The position numbers and the translations under genes are program-made. Below, in pieces: positions 13,631 to 25,165 of a DNA stretch of 64,000 bases. Under the pieces are notes generated by a model, which saw only the letters and a list, made by a program, of their open reading frames with translations, searched no databases and had not been told where the DNA came from. Source of the DNA: Takakia lepidozioides (lineage: Eukaryota > Streptophyta > Takakiopsida > Takakiales > Takakiaceae); assembly GCA_030704615.1 (NCBI GenBank), contig CM060734.1:31202042-31266041 (forward strand), read 5' to 3'. Each line of letters begins with the position of its first letter. The stretch's first letter is position 1.

Positions 13631-15660
13631 GTTTATTCTCCATGTATTCGGTGTTTATGTACACTTAGAACAAGGTCGTTTTTGTAAATGGCTGTTAACT
13701 TGATGCCTCATTTTGTACTATTTTCTTCTACTGTACATCATTCGCAAGGGCTATTGTCGACTTAATTGACAGCTGGTGAGGATCTGTTGTTCCGAGGGGA
13801 TGAAACCCAGTTACGGTAGGATTGGCCTGGTTCAGGAAAGTGGTACACATGCTGATATGCAGCCATACATCGGAAGACCTCATGAAGGTCTCTATGTTCT
13901 GTAGTTACATTTACATGGAGTTCCAATGTCCGTCTGGTCCCATATTTTGTCTTAATATATATTGTCTAACACTCCCACGAATTTCTGCATCGTTGACCTC
14001 AGAATTAGTTTCGATACTCCGGCTTCCCCTTGTTCACAATAGTGGAAGCTGACTCTCCCTTGTCTGAGTTCTTCGCTGTCTGTTCGAAAGCTTGCAAAAG
14101 TAAATGGTTGTTTCCATTAACCTGATTGGTGTCCTGCAATATCGCTGAACACAGTCTTGTTACAATGCCCAACATTTCTGTTGAAATGGAGGCAGGCCTT
14201 AATCTCTTCACTTTTGGAAGACTGTATATCTCCAACTGGATCTCTTTGGTACTCGTATTTGACTTCAAAAACCATGCAAAAGGCCGGAGGATTGTCCAAG
14301 TGCCACCTCCCCTCGATGACCAAATAATGCAGATGCCAGAATGGTCCACCACCATGGATCGTGTCTTGGGAACGGTGATGATCTATCCTGATGCTGCTGT
14401 GCGTTGTCGTTAGCTGCATCTTTATAAAGTAACTCGTTGCTGTACTCGGTCGCAACCTACAATAATAGAGTTCGTACGTGACAAAATGTTTGTTGAATTT
14501 TTAGAGGGATGATTGAATAGCTAAATCTCTTGTAGAGTATGAACGAGGTAAGGTAGTGGGCACGCTGAAGCCCATTACGTAACTTCAATTATGCGTTTAG
14601 ATCTGCTGGAAGCTTGTAATAGGGCTGTTTCCTACAGGGAGTATAGAGAGATGTGGCAGGTCTCTAGTTGTTGGTAGAATACGTTTTGAGGTGAGGAGTT
14701 ATGAGAGGTCTTTTCCATCTGAAGAGTTTTTGCCCGACTTTGTAAAAAGCCTCCTGTGGTGTGTAGTTTTGGACTCTATTAGTTTGAACTCTCTTTTTTT
14801 TTTCTTTTTTTTTGTATCTCCATTGGATTGAAACTGAACTATCTCAATTGTGGTTCGTGATGTCTATGAATTATAAACAATGTGAGAGTACAAGTAAGAA
14901 GCTACAAGCTGTATAAAGATGCCGCCAAGGAAAACGCACAGCTAAATGATGACGGCCACCTTTGAAAAACATTGGATTGGTCTTCACGTAAATAAAGTCA
15001 AATCGTCCCTCGTACGATTCTGCGACATTGTGCCCACCATCCTATTCCTTGTACGTATTCATTGTACCTATTCCTTGTAGGAAACCGGCTTGGCCAGTAC
15101 AGTCTCCGTGTATAAATGCTGACCATAGGGAGTAGTAAAAAAAAACTAACGTTTTGACAATGTTAATACTTTAACCCTTAACTGCCTACGTGGCAGTGTT
15201 CAGATGGACCCTACAAGCTTTGGCAGACGTCGTTATTTTTCACTAGTTCATGAATATCATTTGGAGGTGGCAGACCTCCTCCGATAAATTGCATAGGACC
15301 TTGCGACAGATAGACGGAATTTACCTAAGTTAGGTGGTCAGAAAAATTCTGTAGGCCGGAGTGTTGACTATCTACATGCCTCCTCCCCGATTGGCTGCAC
15401 CTTGGGTTCAGTTGACCACCTTGTTTTTGTTTTTCTTGTTTTTTTGTTTTCAAAGAACAGGGACAGTGGCCAAGTAATAGAAGTGCCCTACCCGCCCCTT
15501 CCCCCGGGCGACCCACCCTCCGCGGTCGCTTCGTCGACCGCAGTTCAATACATGAATACCCGAATTACATGATCGCCACATGCCTCGCGCCCATCCATGC
15601 CCCAACATGCACACATGACATAAGTATGAGATATGCCTAGATTCACTTTTTTAATTACAA
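13631..15660. other. MCTP 3' UTR and intergenic DNA
   Basis: The first few hundred bases after the stop are T-rich and probably form the 3' UTR; no single poly(A) signal stands out. Short frames on both strands at about 14000-14450 show no domain. Nothing else is recognisable up to about 15660. Confidence 0.5.
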
Positions 15661-15669
15661 GGATGTCAC

Positions 15670-16647
15670 TCACGTGCGAAATGTCTGAAGCGGTCTCTGT
15701 CCAGTAGCTTGGCGTCCTCCACTTCCGCCGTGCCCTCGCAGCGTCACAATGGCCACCACCACTCTCCATGATCTCTTACATCCGTGTAATGGCATTGACT
15801 TGCATGCTCTTGTGGAGGAGAATGATCGTTGGTTATGCCACTTCGAACGTTGTCGATGGAGAGAATGTGCAAGAAAAACTGAGAACACACTTGCGACAGA
15901 TTCACATGTTTGTGTTTTGACCATACGAGCAACGATCACCAGACGGCCAGTAGCAGGAGCATTCAATTGCAATGACTCTTCTCTGAAGAGTTTGAGGGCT
16001 TCTCCTTTGCTGCGAGGTTCCACATGCACGTGTGTAGGCGGGTGAGGAGGGCAAGGAGGGCTGGAGGGCCGGACTGCTTGTTTGTGCACCGCACCACCAA
16101 CATCTTGGAAAACCTCGTCGGACTCAGTTTCGCTATGTACAATTGTGATGTCCTCCAGCACCTTGCTTGTTCGCTCACGAGTTGTACGATCCTGAGGGCG
16201 TTTAGAATGCGTTCCTGGTGCTGCCTCTTGCGATGCCCGCTTTTCCATCCTTTGAGAGGGCAAACGCAAACGCAGTCGCTTGCCCACTGGAGCGCCTGCA
16301 TCATGCACTGCATCTTTGGGAACATTGCCATGTTTTCGTTTCGGCATGTGACCCCTGTCAATGAGAACCTATTCCATCACAGCTCGTTGGCCAGCTTCAA
16401 AAACAGGGTACATCTTTAGTTTCCTGTCAACTTCAGGACAACCATTAATCCTGTGGACATTCAGTTTTTTTTTATCTTTGAAAATTATGTGACAATAGAT
16501 ACACTTAAATGGTTTCCGGTGGTGATCACCAGGCTCTTGAACGCGTGCCCTCGCGTGAGCCTCACAAATGAGGTCGTTCCACTCATCGGTGTCATATTCC
16601 TCATGGTACTGCTTCCTATTCTCAACCATTGTGCTCTTCTTCACCAT
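15670..16647 (-). pseudogene. Unrecognised nuclear-type protein with a C2HC finger, broken by one TAG
   Basis: From ATG at 16647 the frame runs 92 codons to TAG at 16371-16369, then continues in the same frame for more than 230 codons to 15670, so it reads as one protein of about 325 aa with one nonsense codon. The first part has a C-x2-C-x12-H-x4-C cluster (CIYC, then VHRINGC), a plausible C2HC zinc finger. The second part has basic, nuclear-signal-like runs (PKRKHG, GKRLRLRLP), a Ser/Glu-rich stretch and a Pro-rich stretch. TAG could come from CAG by deamination. I do not recognise the family. Lineage-specific or transposon-encoded DNA-binding proteins are possible. Divergently oriented frames start about 110 bp away on the other strand. 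An intron near the stop is an alternative I could not support. Confidence 0.4.
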
Positions 16648-16757
16648 AGTGACAACCTAATTAGGTCTGCAAAAGGCACAGAAACTGGAATGGCGTCATT
16701 ACACAAAGCACTTCGAAGTTGAGAAGCACTCGAATACAAAATCTACATACGCATTGA

Positions 16758-17874
16758 TTGAAAACGAACCGTACGAGAAGCTGGAGCCGCACCTCCACGT
16801 CTTGCTGCTGTTCCAATCGACGCTCCACCATGTATATGGAAAGTGAACGAAGCGGAGGTGATCGCAGTGGGTTCAGACAGTGTGTGGTTGCCAGACCTCC
16901 GAATAGAGGGCGTTTGAAAAGACGGCAGCTGCGATCGCGTCGCCCCAAAATAGAACGCCAAAGGACGCGATGACGAGGATCACCGACGAGGATGAACGGC
17001 CATGGACGATGCAGTTCTTCTACCTCCTGGTTAACCTTCTATTTTTCCTTCGTTTCCCTCACTATCTTCGTGCTTATGGTTGAGTGTGCATGCGGGCAAG
17101 TCCTTCCTGATGCATGTATGGCGAAATGGTGTACAGTGGCCTACCACAGATTCAGCCAATTCAGGCGGGAATGTTTGAAATGTGTGAAAGTGTGGGCTCG
17201 TCATTATCATGTAATGGTGCATGTTGGCGAGTATGGGCGAATGTACTTCCATCCATATGCGGAGGAGTCAATGGCATGCAGGGCGTTTGCTTCATCCATA
17301 GGGTTAAATCCATATTCTGGAATGTAGTTTCCAATGTAATGCAACAATCATATCTTTTGGAATGTGAACTAGCGCAACATTTCATCCTTCGCAAGTGTTT
17401 GGTGTGAAGGGTCATGTTCCACAGCATGCACAGCAGTTCTGTCGTTGGGTGCACTTGCAGTTTTTGTATCCAGCCTCTCTTCCCATTATGCCGACTAATA
17501 GATGGGGCCCCTCCCAACGGCTTACCCCTCGACACATGAATGTGATGATGGAAACTCCGGAATACTTTAGCAGGCACCTGACTTGGCTGTATCTACGTGG
17601 TAGAATCCAGGGCGAAACGGACATTGCTATAGTGTACACAAGATTCAGCGCAATATTCCTCAGTCGAGAAGATATACGAGACTGGGTTGCTAGGCCACAT
17701 ATAAGATGTCCTATCTGTATGTTGCAATATGGAAACCCAAATGGGTCTGACCGGTGCTCCATCATACGGCATTACGACCAGCATACCTCTTCTTGGGTTA
17801 CTGAGCATGAAGCCCTTGCATTTGTGGTTACGTCAATACTGGATACTGAGAATGGTATGACATCATTTTTATAA
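16758..17874 (+). other. Hypothetical coding stretch divergent from the C2HC frame
   Basis: Overlapping plus-strand frames cover this interval. The best is 17395-17874, open for 160 codons, with a W/H/C-rich composition, HIRCPIC followed by His residues (a possible metal site near residue 104-130) and an acidic end. The upstream frame 16992-17327 begins with a hydrophobic segment that could be a signal or membrane helix. The frames do not join without a shift or introns, and I recognise no family. It may be a decayed partner of the divergent gene at 16647. Confidence 0.25.
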
Positions 17875-17879
17875 AAAAA

Positions 17880-18419
17880 TTCGTTCAAGCATGATTTGCT
17901 TAAATTGGCCGGATTGCCTTTGTTTGTTTTGCATGCAATTATAGATATTTGTATGGTGACGAACCTTTAATGCCATATGTTACATGGTGCATCGTCTTGC
18001 GAAATTTTGGTCTGTCCACTAAATTGATGATGTTTCCAGAACCATGCAGATGGCCAGGCGCCTGCTGTGGGAAGCTCCCAGTGACCAGAGTTAGGACTAG
18101 CAAGTGCACATCCCATGCAACTAGTGGACTTTCCGAACATGGGCCGTGACCCCCCTCTCCCCACTGGACGCCCCGTCAAATGAATCAAATAACCAATCTT
18201 AATAATTGGCCACAAACAAGAATTCACATTTCCAAGATTGGAGATTCCACGGAACTGCATAGATACTTGAAACATTTCAGGTCACCCCCCTCTCTCCATG
18301 GGACAGCCCGCATGCATGTTTGAAATAACCTCTTGTAAAAGTTTAGCATGTATGTCCATTTTTAATGTGGTATGGGAAGCGGAAAAAGTGTTTGGGAATA
18401 GCATCAAGGCTGGAGAGTA
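17880..18419. other. Unassigned spacer
   Basis: No gene or strong repeat seen. It contains two related sentences of sequence (near 18148-18190 and 18282-18310, both with GACCCCCCTCTC-like cores), suggesting a short degenerate duplication. Confidence 0.35.
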
Positions 18420-18640
18420 CAAATGAATAGTATGTCCAAGTAATGTATTTGAGTGGTGTGCATGAGAGGTATATCTAGGTGGTATATTCGAGTGTTGTGC
18501 ATGAATAGTGTACATGAGAAATATATAGGGAAAATATGTCTGAGTAGCAAGTCCGAGTAGTGTATCTGAGTTGCATATATGATAGATTTACTTGAGTGGT
18601 ATATTGGTAAACTGTACATGAGTAGTGTGCGTGAGGAATA
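18420..18640 (+). repeat. Degenerate short tandem repeat (about 22-24 bp)
   Basis: Phrases of the type GAGTAGTGTGCATGAG followed by GTATAT recur roughly every 22-24 bp with many changes. The long minus-strand frame across this block is repeat-derived and not a gene. Confidence 0.5.
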
Positions 18641-18661
18641 ATAAAAAAAATGGGAATAAGT

Positions 18662-18860
18662 TATGAGCAATATAAGATTTGTTTGAAAACAGTACAAAAA
18701 TATGAGCAATGGAAATTTTGTTTGAGGGTAATATCAAAATATGAGCAATGTACAATTGGTGGGAGAGTAGTATTAAAGTACAAGGAATGTAAGATTTGAT
18801 TGAGAACAGTATTGGAGTATGAATAATGTAAAGTGTGAGTAGTGTTGAGGTATGAGGAGA
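18662..18860 (+). repeat. 39-bp minisatellite, about 5 units
   Basis: Units begin at 18662, 18701, 18740, 18779 and 18818, exactly 39 bp apart, each starting TATGAGCAATG or a close variant and continuing with AGATTTGTTTGAGAACAGTA-like sequence. The last unit is partial. Because the unit is a multiple of 3, it creates a spurious hydrophobic minus-strand frame. Confidence 0.88.
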
Positions 18861-20031
18861 TAGTGTGAGGATATTGCTCTGGGTGTTAGCCAGAAGTGAA
18901 TGTACCCCAGTTGGATAGATAAAAATGTTATAATCAAAGAATATGACTTGAGAGTCCCAACCTAGCATCTTCATATGTAAAAAACAAATAAGTTGTGTAG
19001 TGTCGAGTGACGCATAATCGGGAGATGTTGTAGGAGCAAGATGTAGAGGTAACCCTTCGCAACAACATTGTGGGTGGAGAGGATCCCGTGGTGTCAGCGT
19101 TATACATGTGCTTGGCGGAAGGCAGGAACTCCACCAGTCTGCAAGAAAGGAGGGGTGGGATAGATTGCAAATTGATTTAATATCAAATACAGCAGCAGAC
19201 TTAAAGAACAACCAATGGGAGGGATGGTGGGGTATCCTGAGGACAGGGAGAAGTAAGTGAGAGACACACCCAGTTGTGGTTGTGCTAAACTGAGTAATAA
19301 ATGATATGTAACATACATCAGGGAGGCAGTATGTAGATGAGTGATAACGTCGAACAGTGTAAAAGTCAAGCTGTGTAGAAAGAGTCTCTTCAGACAAACT
19401 GGTTTTTCTTTTCTTTCCTCCATTACAGAGGCAAAGGAGTAGTCAGAAGCTGTTCCCACATGTGGGCAGCCTGAGGAATTGTTTCAAAAAACTTTGGTGC
19501 TTCCCAAATTTTTGTGCAGCACTGAAAAGCAGTTGTGATCATCTCATTTACCTCATGAAAAGAAACTGGCGAATTCTTGGGAGGCTACTGTATATGACAG
19601 AAAGGCGGCAAGTTTTAGAAGTGGATCGTACATGCTATGAGGAGTTCATGGACGGCACCGACGTCTTACATGGTGAAACTTGTGCCTCGTCATGGTCGCC
19701 AGAAAGGAAATGGAGCTATGCCCGTCTTTGTCACCCACAATGCACTTGTCCAAATTTCGTAATTGCTGAACTATATTGTGATTGTCGCTGCCCTTTGGAG
19801 TCTTTGTGTTTCTGGGCAATTTGGTAATCTTGCAGTGGCGAAAAGCATGTTCTTCTGCGTCAGCTACACCATCCTCGACATTGCGCTTGACTCATGCCCA
19901 CATATGCTCATGCCCATGCACATGTGCACATTGTACGTACAATGCATTGATGTGCAAGTGATCAATACAGTTTCATGAATGCTGCCATGCATGAAGAGAC
20001 CATGTGCACAACGTTCCCATGTGAGTTTGTC
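18861..20031. other. Unassigned spacer before the foldback element
   Basis: No recognisable gene. A plus-strand frame of 121 codons (19462-19827) is Cys/Trp-rich and unplaced, and could be a decayed exon. CATGTG-rich DNA occurs at 19895-19935. Confidence 0.35.
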
Positions 20032-20037
20032 CACATC

Positions 20038-21228
20038 TAGGGAATTCCAAAAAGGCCTTGATGTGAAATGCATCGCAATTCACTTGATCACCCCCCTAAA
20101 AGTGCGCAATTCAATTGAATTGCAAGGGCAATTCAATTGAACTAACCCTAATTTGCAATTCAATTGAATTGTCGGCACACGATTCAATTGAATTGCGAAT
20201 TGGCAATTCAATTGAATTGCTGACTACAATTCAATTGAATTGTAATCTATAATTTTTAACTTATTTTTGTATATAATATATAATATATATGTACATGTAT
20301 ATATTCAAATTATATTTATACACATATAAGTGTATACGCTAAAAATACATGTTGCCCGTCTATTCATGCTGGCCCTCTTTCTTGTGCCCTTGAGGAAATT
20401 GTGGAGTTGTGAAACCACCCTCAGCCTCAGCGAGAAAGGGAGAGCCAGAGACGGAGACAGATCAGCAGCTTCCTGTGATTCACTGGCAAAAGAAACATGG
20501 CTGGCTCCGAAAAAAACAGACAAAATCAAACCTGACAATTGATGAAAGGCTTCCCCTGCATCACCATGTAGTCCCCTAACACTAGTATCTGGCCCAGGAC
20601 AAAGAAAACAAAAAATATGTTCATCTTGAGAATTATCAAAAATTTCAATACCCTTACAAAGGTATCATGTTGAAGTTGGGATGTGTGTTCTATATAAGTT
20701 TAATATATCAAACTCTTACACGTTGATATTCTTACATTGGTATCATGTTTGGTATATGTACATAGCCATATATTGGCACCAACATCCACAAAGAGAGACA
20801 ATCCCGCTTTTACAAGCGCTTCGTGACTTCCCCTCTCTCTCTCTCGCTCTCCCTTAGGCTTATCTTGGGCTCAAGCCTTACCATGGGCAAAGGATTGACA
20901 GACGGACAGCAAGAATAGACGGGCAACATGTATTTTTAGCTTATACCTGTGTATGTACATATGTATAATTTAAATATATACAAATATATATTATATACAG
21001 AAATAAGTTAAAAATTATAGATTACAATTCAATTGAATTGTAGTCAGCAATTCAATTGAATTGCCAACTAGCGATTCAATTGAATCGTGTGCCGACAATT
21101 CAATTGAATTGCAAATTAGGGTTAGTTCAATTGAATTGCCCTTGCAATTTAATTGAATTGTGCACTTTTAGGGGGTGATCAAATGAATTGCGATGCATTT
21201 CACATCAAGGCCTTTTTGGAATTCCCTA
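20038..21228. mobile_element. 1191-bp foldback element with palindrome-array arms
   Basis: It begins TAGGGAATTCC and ends GGAATTCCCTA, and is flanked on both sides by the direct repeat CACATC (20032-20037 and 21229-21234), consistent with a 6-bp target duplication. Its two arms (about 20038-20365 and 20909-21228) are inverted copies with scattered differences. Each arm carries six spaced copies of the palindrome CAATTCAATTGAATTG or a one- to few-base variant, then AT-rich DNA, then GCCCGTCTATTC at the inner end. The 540-bp centre codes for nothing recognisable. It is non-autonomous. The superfamily is not clear: MULE-like foldback elements usually give 8-10-bp duplications and hAT elements 8 bp, so 6 bp fits neither neatly. 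Confidence 0.85.
20107..20242 (+). repeat. Six-copy palindrome array in the left arm
   Basis: Copies of CAATTCAATTGAATTG start near 20107, 20129 (one end changed), 20156, 20179 (first bases changed), 20204 and 20227, spaced 22-27 bp. The mirror array is at about 21024-21160. Each copy is self-complementary, so either arm can fold on itself as well as with the other arm. Confidence 0.85.
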
Positions 21229-21775
21229 CACATCCCCTACAATACTCGACAATGGTCGCAAGCTCATCCGGGCCAGGGCTGTGGTTTCATGTATGGCATC
21301 GTTCAAGAAAGTGGATTGATCACCTGCAGAACATAGATTACGTTTCGAATTATTACAAACAAAAGGGAGAAGAAGTCGTACCATTTTTATTTTTTTCTGC
21401 AAGTAGAGCCCCCCCCCCCCCTCTTTTCCACAACCACAATGCGATGAAAACAAACAGACGGCAGAAGCATGGTAGCTCATTTTGCGATATTTTTGTCCAG
21501 TCTAAACTAGTCTACTTTCATTTATATCTTTTTTCATAGGAACTTCAAATTGGGTGTTGCAATTTATTTTTGTTGTCAACTCAATTTGAGATCACCCAAA
21601 AATTGGTTTCCAAACAAAGCTGTTGTGTTTGGAAGATGAAAAATGAGAGTAGATTAGAGTAGACTGGACAAAAGTGAGCCACTATAGCATGGGTCTCAGA
21701 AATCCAAGAACCCTCAAAACAATATCCATTGACCACATTTGCTGGAATGACATGAAATTTGGCCAAGGTTGCACA

Positions 21776-21836
21776 CGTCACGTCACGTCACGTCGGACCT
21801 GACGCTGACGCGACCAACGTCACGTCAGTTTTGCCG
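21776..21836 (+). repeat. GACGT/ACGTC-rich cluster, copy 1
   Basis: It starts with ACGTC repeated at 5-bp spacing (CACGTCACGTCACGTCACGTC) and continues with interspersed GACGC and ACGTCACGTC. ACGTCA is the core of bZIP (as-1/CRE-type) sites. About 145 bp further on lie two 51-bp palindrome units. The same order recurs at 24913. Confidence 0.6.
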
Positions 21837-21979
21837 AAAAATCAGTAAAACATGAGTTAGGTGAAAAATATGTCACGTAGGTGGACACGTTGTATTCCAG
21901 GCAACACCTTGGCAAGTGAATGAATTGGTTTATAAATTACTCCATCCGCCAATATTTGTAAAATCATTATTGTTAAATT

Positions 21980-22075
21980 GGTGCGACCTCCAAATGGTGG
22001 TGGTCGCAGAATTTATCTTATTTTTTAATAGTTGCGACCACCAGCAGAGGGGTTGTCGCAGCATTTTTGTTTTTT
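21980..22075 (+). repeat. 51-bp palindromic satellite, two units
   Basis: Two units start at 21980 and 22030, each with GTGCGACC or TTGCGACC, a short loop, and GGTCGCAG or TGTCGCAG, followed by a T-rich spacer. They belong to the family at 25166-25620 and 41870-42005. Confidence 0.75.
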
Positions 22076-22179
22076 AAATGCACGAATGTCTCTGACTCAC
22101 CAGGAGAGTGTTTGAGACAGCCTGTTTTTGCTAAATATAACATGGATTCGGCCATTCTTCTTTCGCAGGCTTCGCAGTG

Positions 22180-23320
22180 GGCTTTCTGGGAGTAGACAGG
22201 ATTCACGCACATATCCAACATGCGCTGTCATCATCAATTCTCATCTAGGGCGCAAGTCACCACCATGGTTGGGCACAGAAGAGCTAAAGCCTGGGACACC
22301 ATTCTGGCTAATGTGCCTCAGTACATGGAACCTCTCCTAGCTGATACATTGGTCATAAAGATACCCACTTGGATGGCCACCAGTCAACAGATTCAGACCC
22401 CTGTCATGCTGGTCACAGCCTGCTAAGGTGATAGGGCAACAGGTTTGGTATTTTCTGCGGATGGGAAAGGTCTTCTTCAGTATCAAGGAAGATTAATAGC
22501 AGATAAAGCGAGTTCTGGATAATCTGGGCAACCCAAACCCGCTGCCCCCGCAAGGCATGGAGACCTAATGGGCAGGACAAGAAAACCTCACCTGGTTTTT
22601 GAGTTACCTGCTGGTAGACCTGCAATTCGATCCCGGGGAGTGGAGATGGATGGATAAGAAAAAGACCCATTTCTTTGCGTACTCTGTGAAAAAGGGATAC
22701 TCTCTCCTTAATCCCCCCCGCTCGTTTGAGTTCAAGTGGAATGCAAAATGGAACATCCCACAGCTAGACCACCATGGATGGGACAAAATCTGGAGAGACA
22801 TCTGGAGAAAAGACAGACCAGCCAGGCTATCCAGTTTTCTATGGAAAATCGCGCATAGAATTCTACCAGTCAGAGAACGCACCCATGAAGACAACCCTAT
22901 CTGCTCTCTATGCGGTTCTTCTCCTGAGTTCATTGAACACTGCCTGATGTTTTGCAATCTGGCTGTTAGAGTCTGGCAGTTGGTTCTTGTTTTCTACTCT
23001 CGTTGGAATAGCTTCCCCTCTCCCCCCCCCACGTTCTCTGTTGCTTCTGAATTTCACCGTGGATCAAGTGCAGACTGTCTGCCCGGTTTGGGCTGCTCTT
23101 AGAGCGCTTACCTTGTGGAACTTATGGAAAACAAGATGTGCTTGGGTTTATGAGGGAAAACCCCGTAGGGGCAGATCGGTATTATTCAATACTTACCAAG
23201 ATCTGTTGACTGAGGGGCAGAAGGCTTGGTTAACTGTCTGTGCAGCTATTTCCAGAACTTCGGAGCAGCAAGGGAGGAAATTGCTTCAAGACTTCCATGA
23301 CCTCTTCCCCCGAGAGTGAT
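22180..23320 (+). pseudogene. LINE ORF2 3' fragment (zf-RVT region), frameshifted
   Basis: The frame at 22599-23102 carries the C-terminal zinc-binding region of plant L1-type reverse transcriptases: SFLWKIAHRILPVRERT, then CSLCG, E, H and C in the expected order. It continues in another frame to 23319 (RALTLWNLWKTRCAWVYEG). An upstream frame from 22220 (KAWDTILANVPQYMEPL) looks like the preceding linker. At least two frameshifts separate the pieces. The RT core of this copy is absent. It may belong to the same family as the RT core at 42330-43722, but there is no overlap to test this. Confidence 0.8.
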
Positions 23321-24359
23321 AGCACATCATCCCCCCCCCCGAGACCATCAGCAAAGGGACAACCAATGTCCAACTTATAACTCCATGTCCCGCCCACCTC
23401 ATGCGTACTCAATGTCATGTCCTCCTCATGTCATGTGTCAGATGCACCCATGACAGGTGGCTGCCGATCTTGAGACACGACATATGGACATGCCAGCGCA
23501 ATTAAATTTGGAGCCTCACATTCAATGAAATTTTGGACGATGGGTGCATGTTAGGCATGTTGTACTGGGAAGTGGAATGTCCAATGGATGGAGGGGTCTT
23601 CACAATTGTTACAGTGGCAGTACGCGTCCACATGACGGAGGCATGAAAATGTCGACGCACAATAGCCTTACATCGTTCATGCTTTCATTTTGCATGTGCT
23701 GCCGTTTTTGGTCTAAGAATTTGACATTCCAAGTGAAACCGTTCATTTCACGTATATCGGTGGGATACCTGGATTACCGGTCGTAATCTGTTTGAAATGC
23801 GTTGCTTGCATTAGGTTCGAAATTGCCTCGCCAGCCTGCGTTCTTCTCTCGTGCCCTCCGTTTTGGAATTTTTGCTTCCGACCATAGGGGTGAAACACAA
23901 ATTACAATGACAATGGAGGTGCACAAAATTTCCTAAATTGCACACTGTAATCCCTAACTATCTTGATTTTCTTGCACACAGTTTCTTGTCGTGGACCTGC
24001 TATTTGTGTGGCTGTTCTCTCTCCCTCCCTCCCTCCACACCCATGCAAGTATGTTTTACATTTGCCGAAATGGCGGGCCGTTTCTTTTCATCGTGATGGG
24101 TGATGGCGTGCAGCTTGGTAACTGACAACACTGGAGGGGTACACGTCAATACTGCAGCGGCTTCCACCGTCACTGGAGGTACAAATTTATGCAACGGCTG
24201 GGTTTCGATAACATCTTCCTCCTCTTTTCCTTCCTGCAACATTTGCTCAAGAGTAGGAAGGTCTGCAAAGCCTCCATCTCACGCCCCTGCATATCCTGCG
24301 ATCGTCGCGTTCCATGACACAACATCAAATAGATGGTGAAACGCAGGAGACAAAAAAGC
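23321..24359. other. Unassigned spacer
   Basis: It starts with a C-rich run just after the LINE stop (23329-23341) and CATGTC-rich DNA (23400-23440). Short frames on both strands at 23544-24339 show no domain. I see no gene. Confidence 0.4.
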
Positions 24360-24498
24360 CTAAGTCCCAGCCCGGTGTAAGTTTCGGCGGTGTAATTTCA
24401 AAACCGTTAGATCTTAAACAATCTAGACCGTTAGATCCTATAAAATCTAACGATTCAAAATAATTTCCATCACTGTTAGAGGGCTGCTTGGGACTTAG
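24360..24498. mobile_element. Small MITE-like element (139 bp)
   Basis: CTAAGTCCCA at 24360-24369 is matched inverted by TGGGACTTAG at 24489-24498. The inside contains repeated CCGTTAGATC / ATCTAACG motifs that also pair with each other. The flanks (AAAAGC before, GCTTTT just after) may extend the inverted repeat, so I cannot fix the target duplication. Confidence 0.5.
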
Positions 24499-24689
24499 AC
24501 GCTTTTACGGGTTCTGTGGGGTACCCTTAATTTTTACACAGACTGAGACGAACAGGAGCCGCCGACTGCAGTGAAGGGTCCCTTAAGAAAGGAAAAACAG
24601 AAAGGAAGACAAAAAAGTATGGAGACTGCCAGCCCCAAGATGGAGACTAGACTGGTTCTCTCTCCCCCTCACTCAGAACAGTCACAATC

Positions 24690-24904
24690 AGCTGACAAAA
24701 TGTGGAGAACTGTTGTGTGGGCAACCTGAAGACAATATTCATTTTCTGATTCATTGTCTTGGGTACTCTCACAAGAGAGTTACCCTCTTGAAATCCATCA
24801 AAGGACTTGTTGAAATTGAATCTAACCTCTGTATAGACTATGTTATTCTCTCATGCCTCCAGATTAAATTCATGTATAAATATATTGCTCTGCCAAATGC
24901 CTAG
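24690..24904 (+). pseudogene. Fragment of a non-LTR RT C-terminal zinc region
   Basis: The plus frame reads LCGQPEDNIHFLIHCLGYS and then basic residues, the C-x2-C...H...C pattern of the region after the reverse transcriptase in LINEs. It differs from the copy at 22599-23102, so it is a separate insertion or another family. It ends at TAG 24902, just before the second GACGT cluster. Confidence 0.5.
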
Positions 24905-24912
24905 TTGCAAAT

Positions 24913-24985
24913 TTGGACGCGACGTGACGTTGACGCGTCAACGACGGACGTGCGTCACGTCACGTCCTAAACCGACGTTACTGTA
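24913..24985 (+). repeat. GACGT/ACGTC-rich cluster, copy 2
   Basis: Interspersed GACGTGACGT, GACGCGTC and GTCACGTCACGTC motifs, ending near ACCGACGTTAC. As in copy 1, it is followed after an AT-rich gap by 51-bp palindrome units, in the same orientation and order. Both copies lie beside an AAATTTGG motif. Confidence 0.6.
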
Positions 24986-25165
24986 CATAAATATGTTTAT
25001 TTTTTTACTTTACTATTGACTATTTACTATGAGAACCGACGTGGCAACCGATGTGGCCTCATTACGTGGACTTCATTAATTATCTGTAAAATTCATATAT
25101 TATGATTTATATTGTCAATCATGCGACCGTCAGCAAAGGTTGATAATTTTTTTTTAAAAAAAATA

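Noticed and set aside
18588-19397. Open minus-strand frame of 269 codons, hydrophobic
   Set aside because: It spans the 39-bp minisatellite and the shorter repeat. A repeat length divisible by three keeps the frame open. The protein is low-complexity with no domain.
21226-21539. 128-codon frame at the right edge of the foldback element
   Set aside because: It begins inside the inverted arm and includes homopolymers; no domain.
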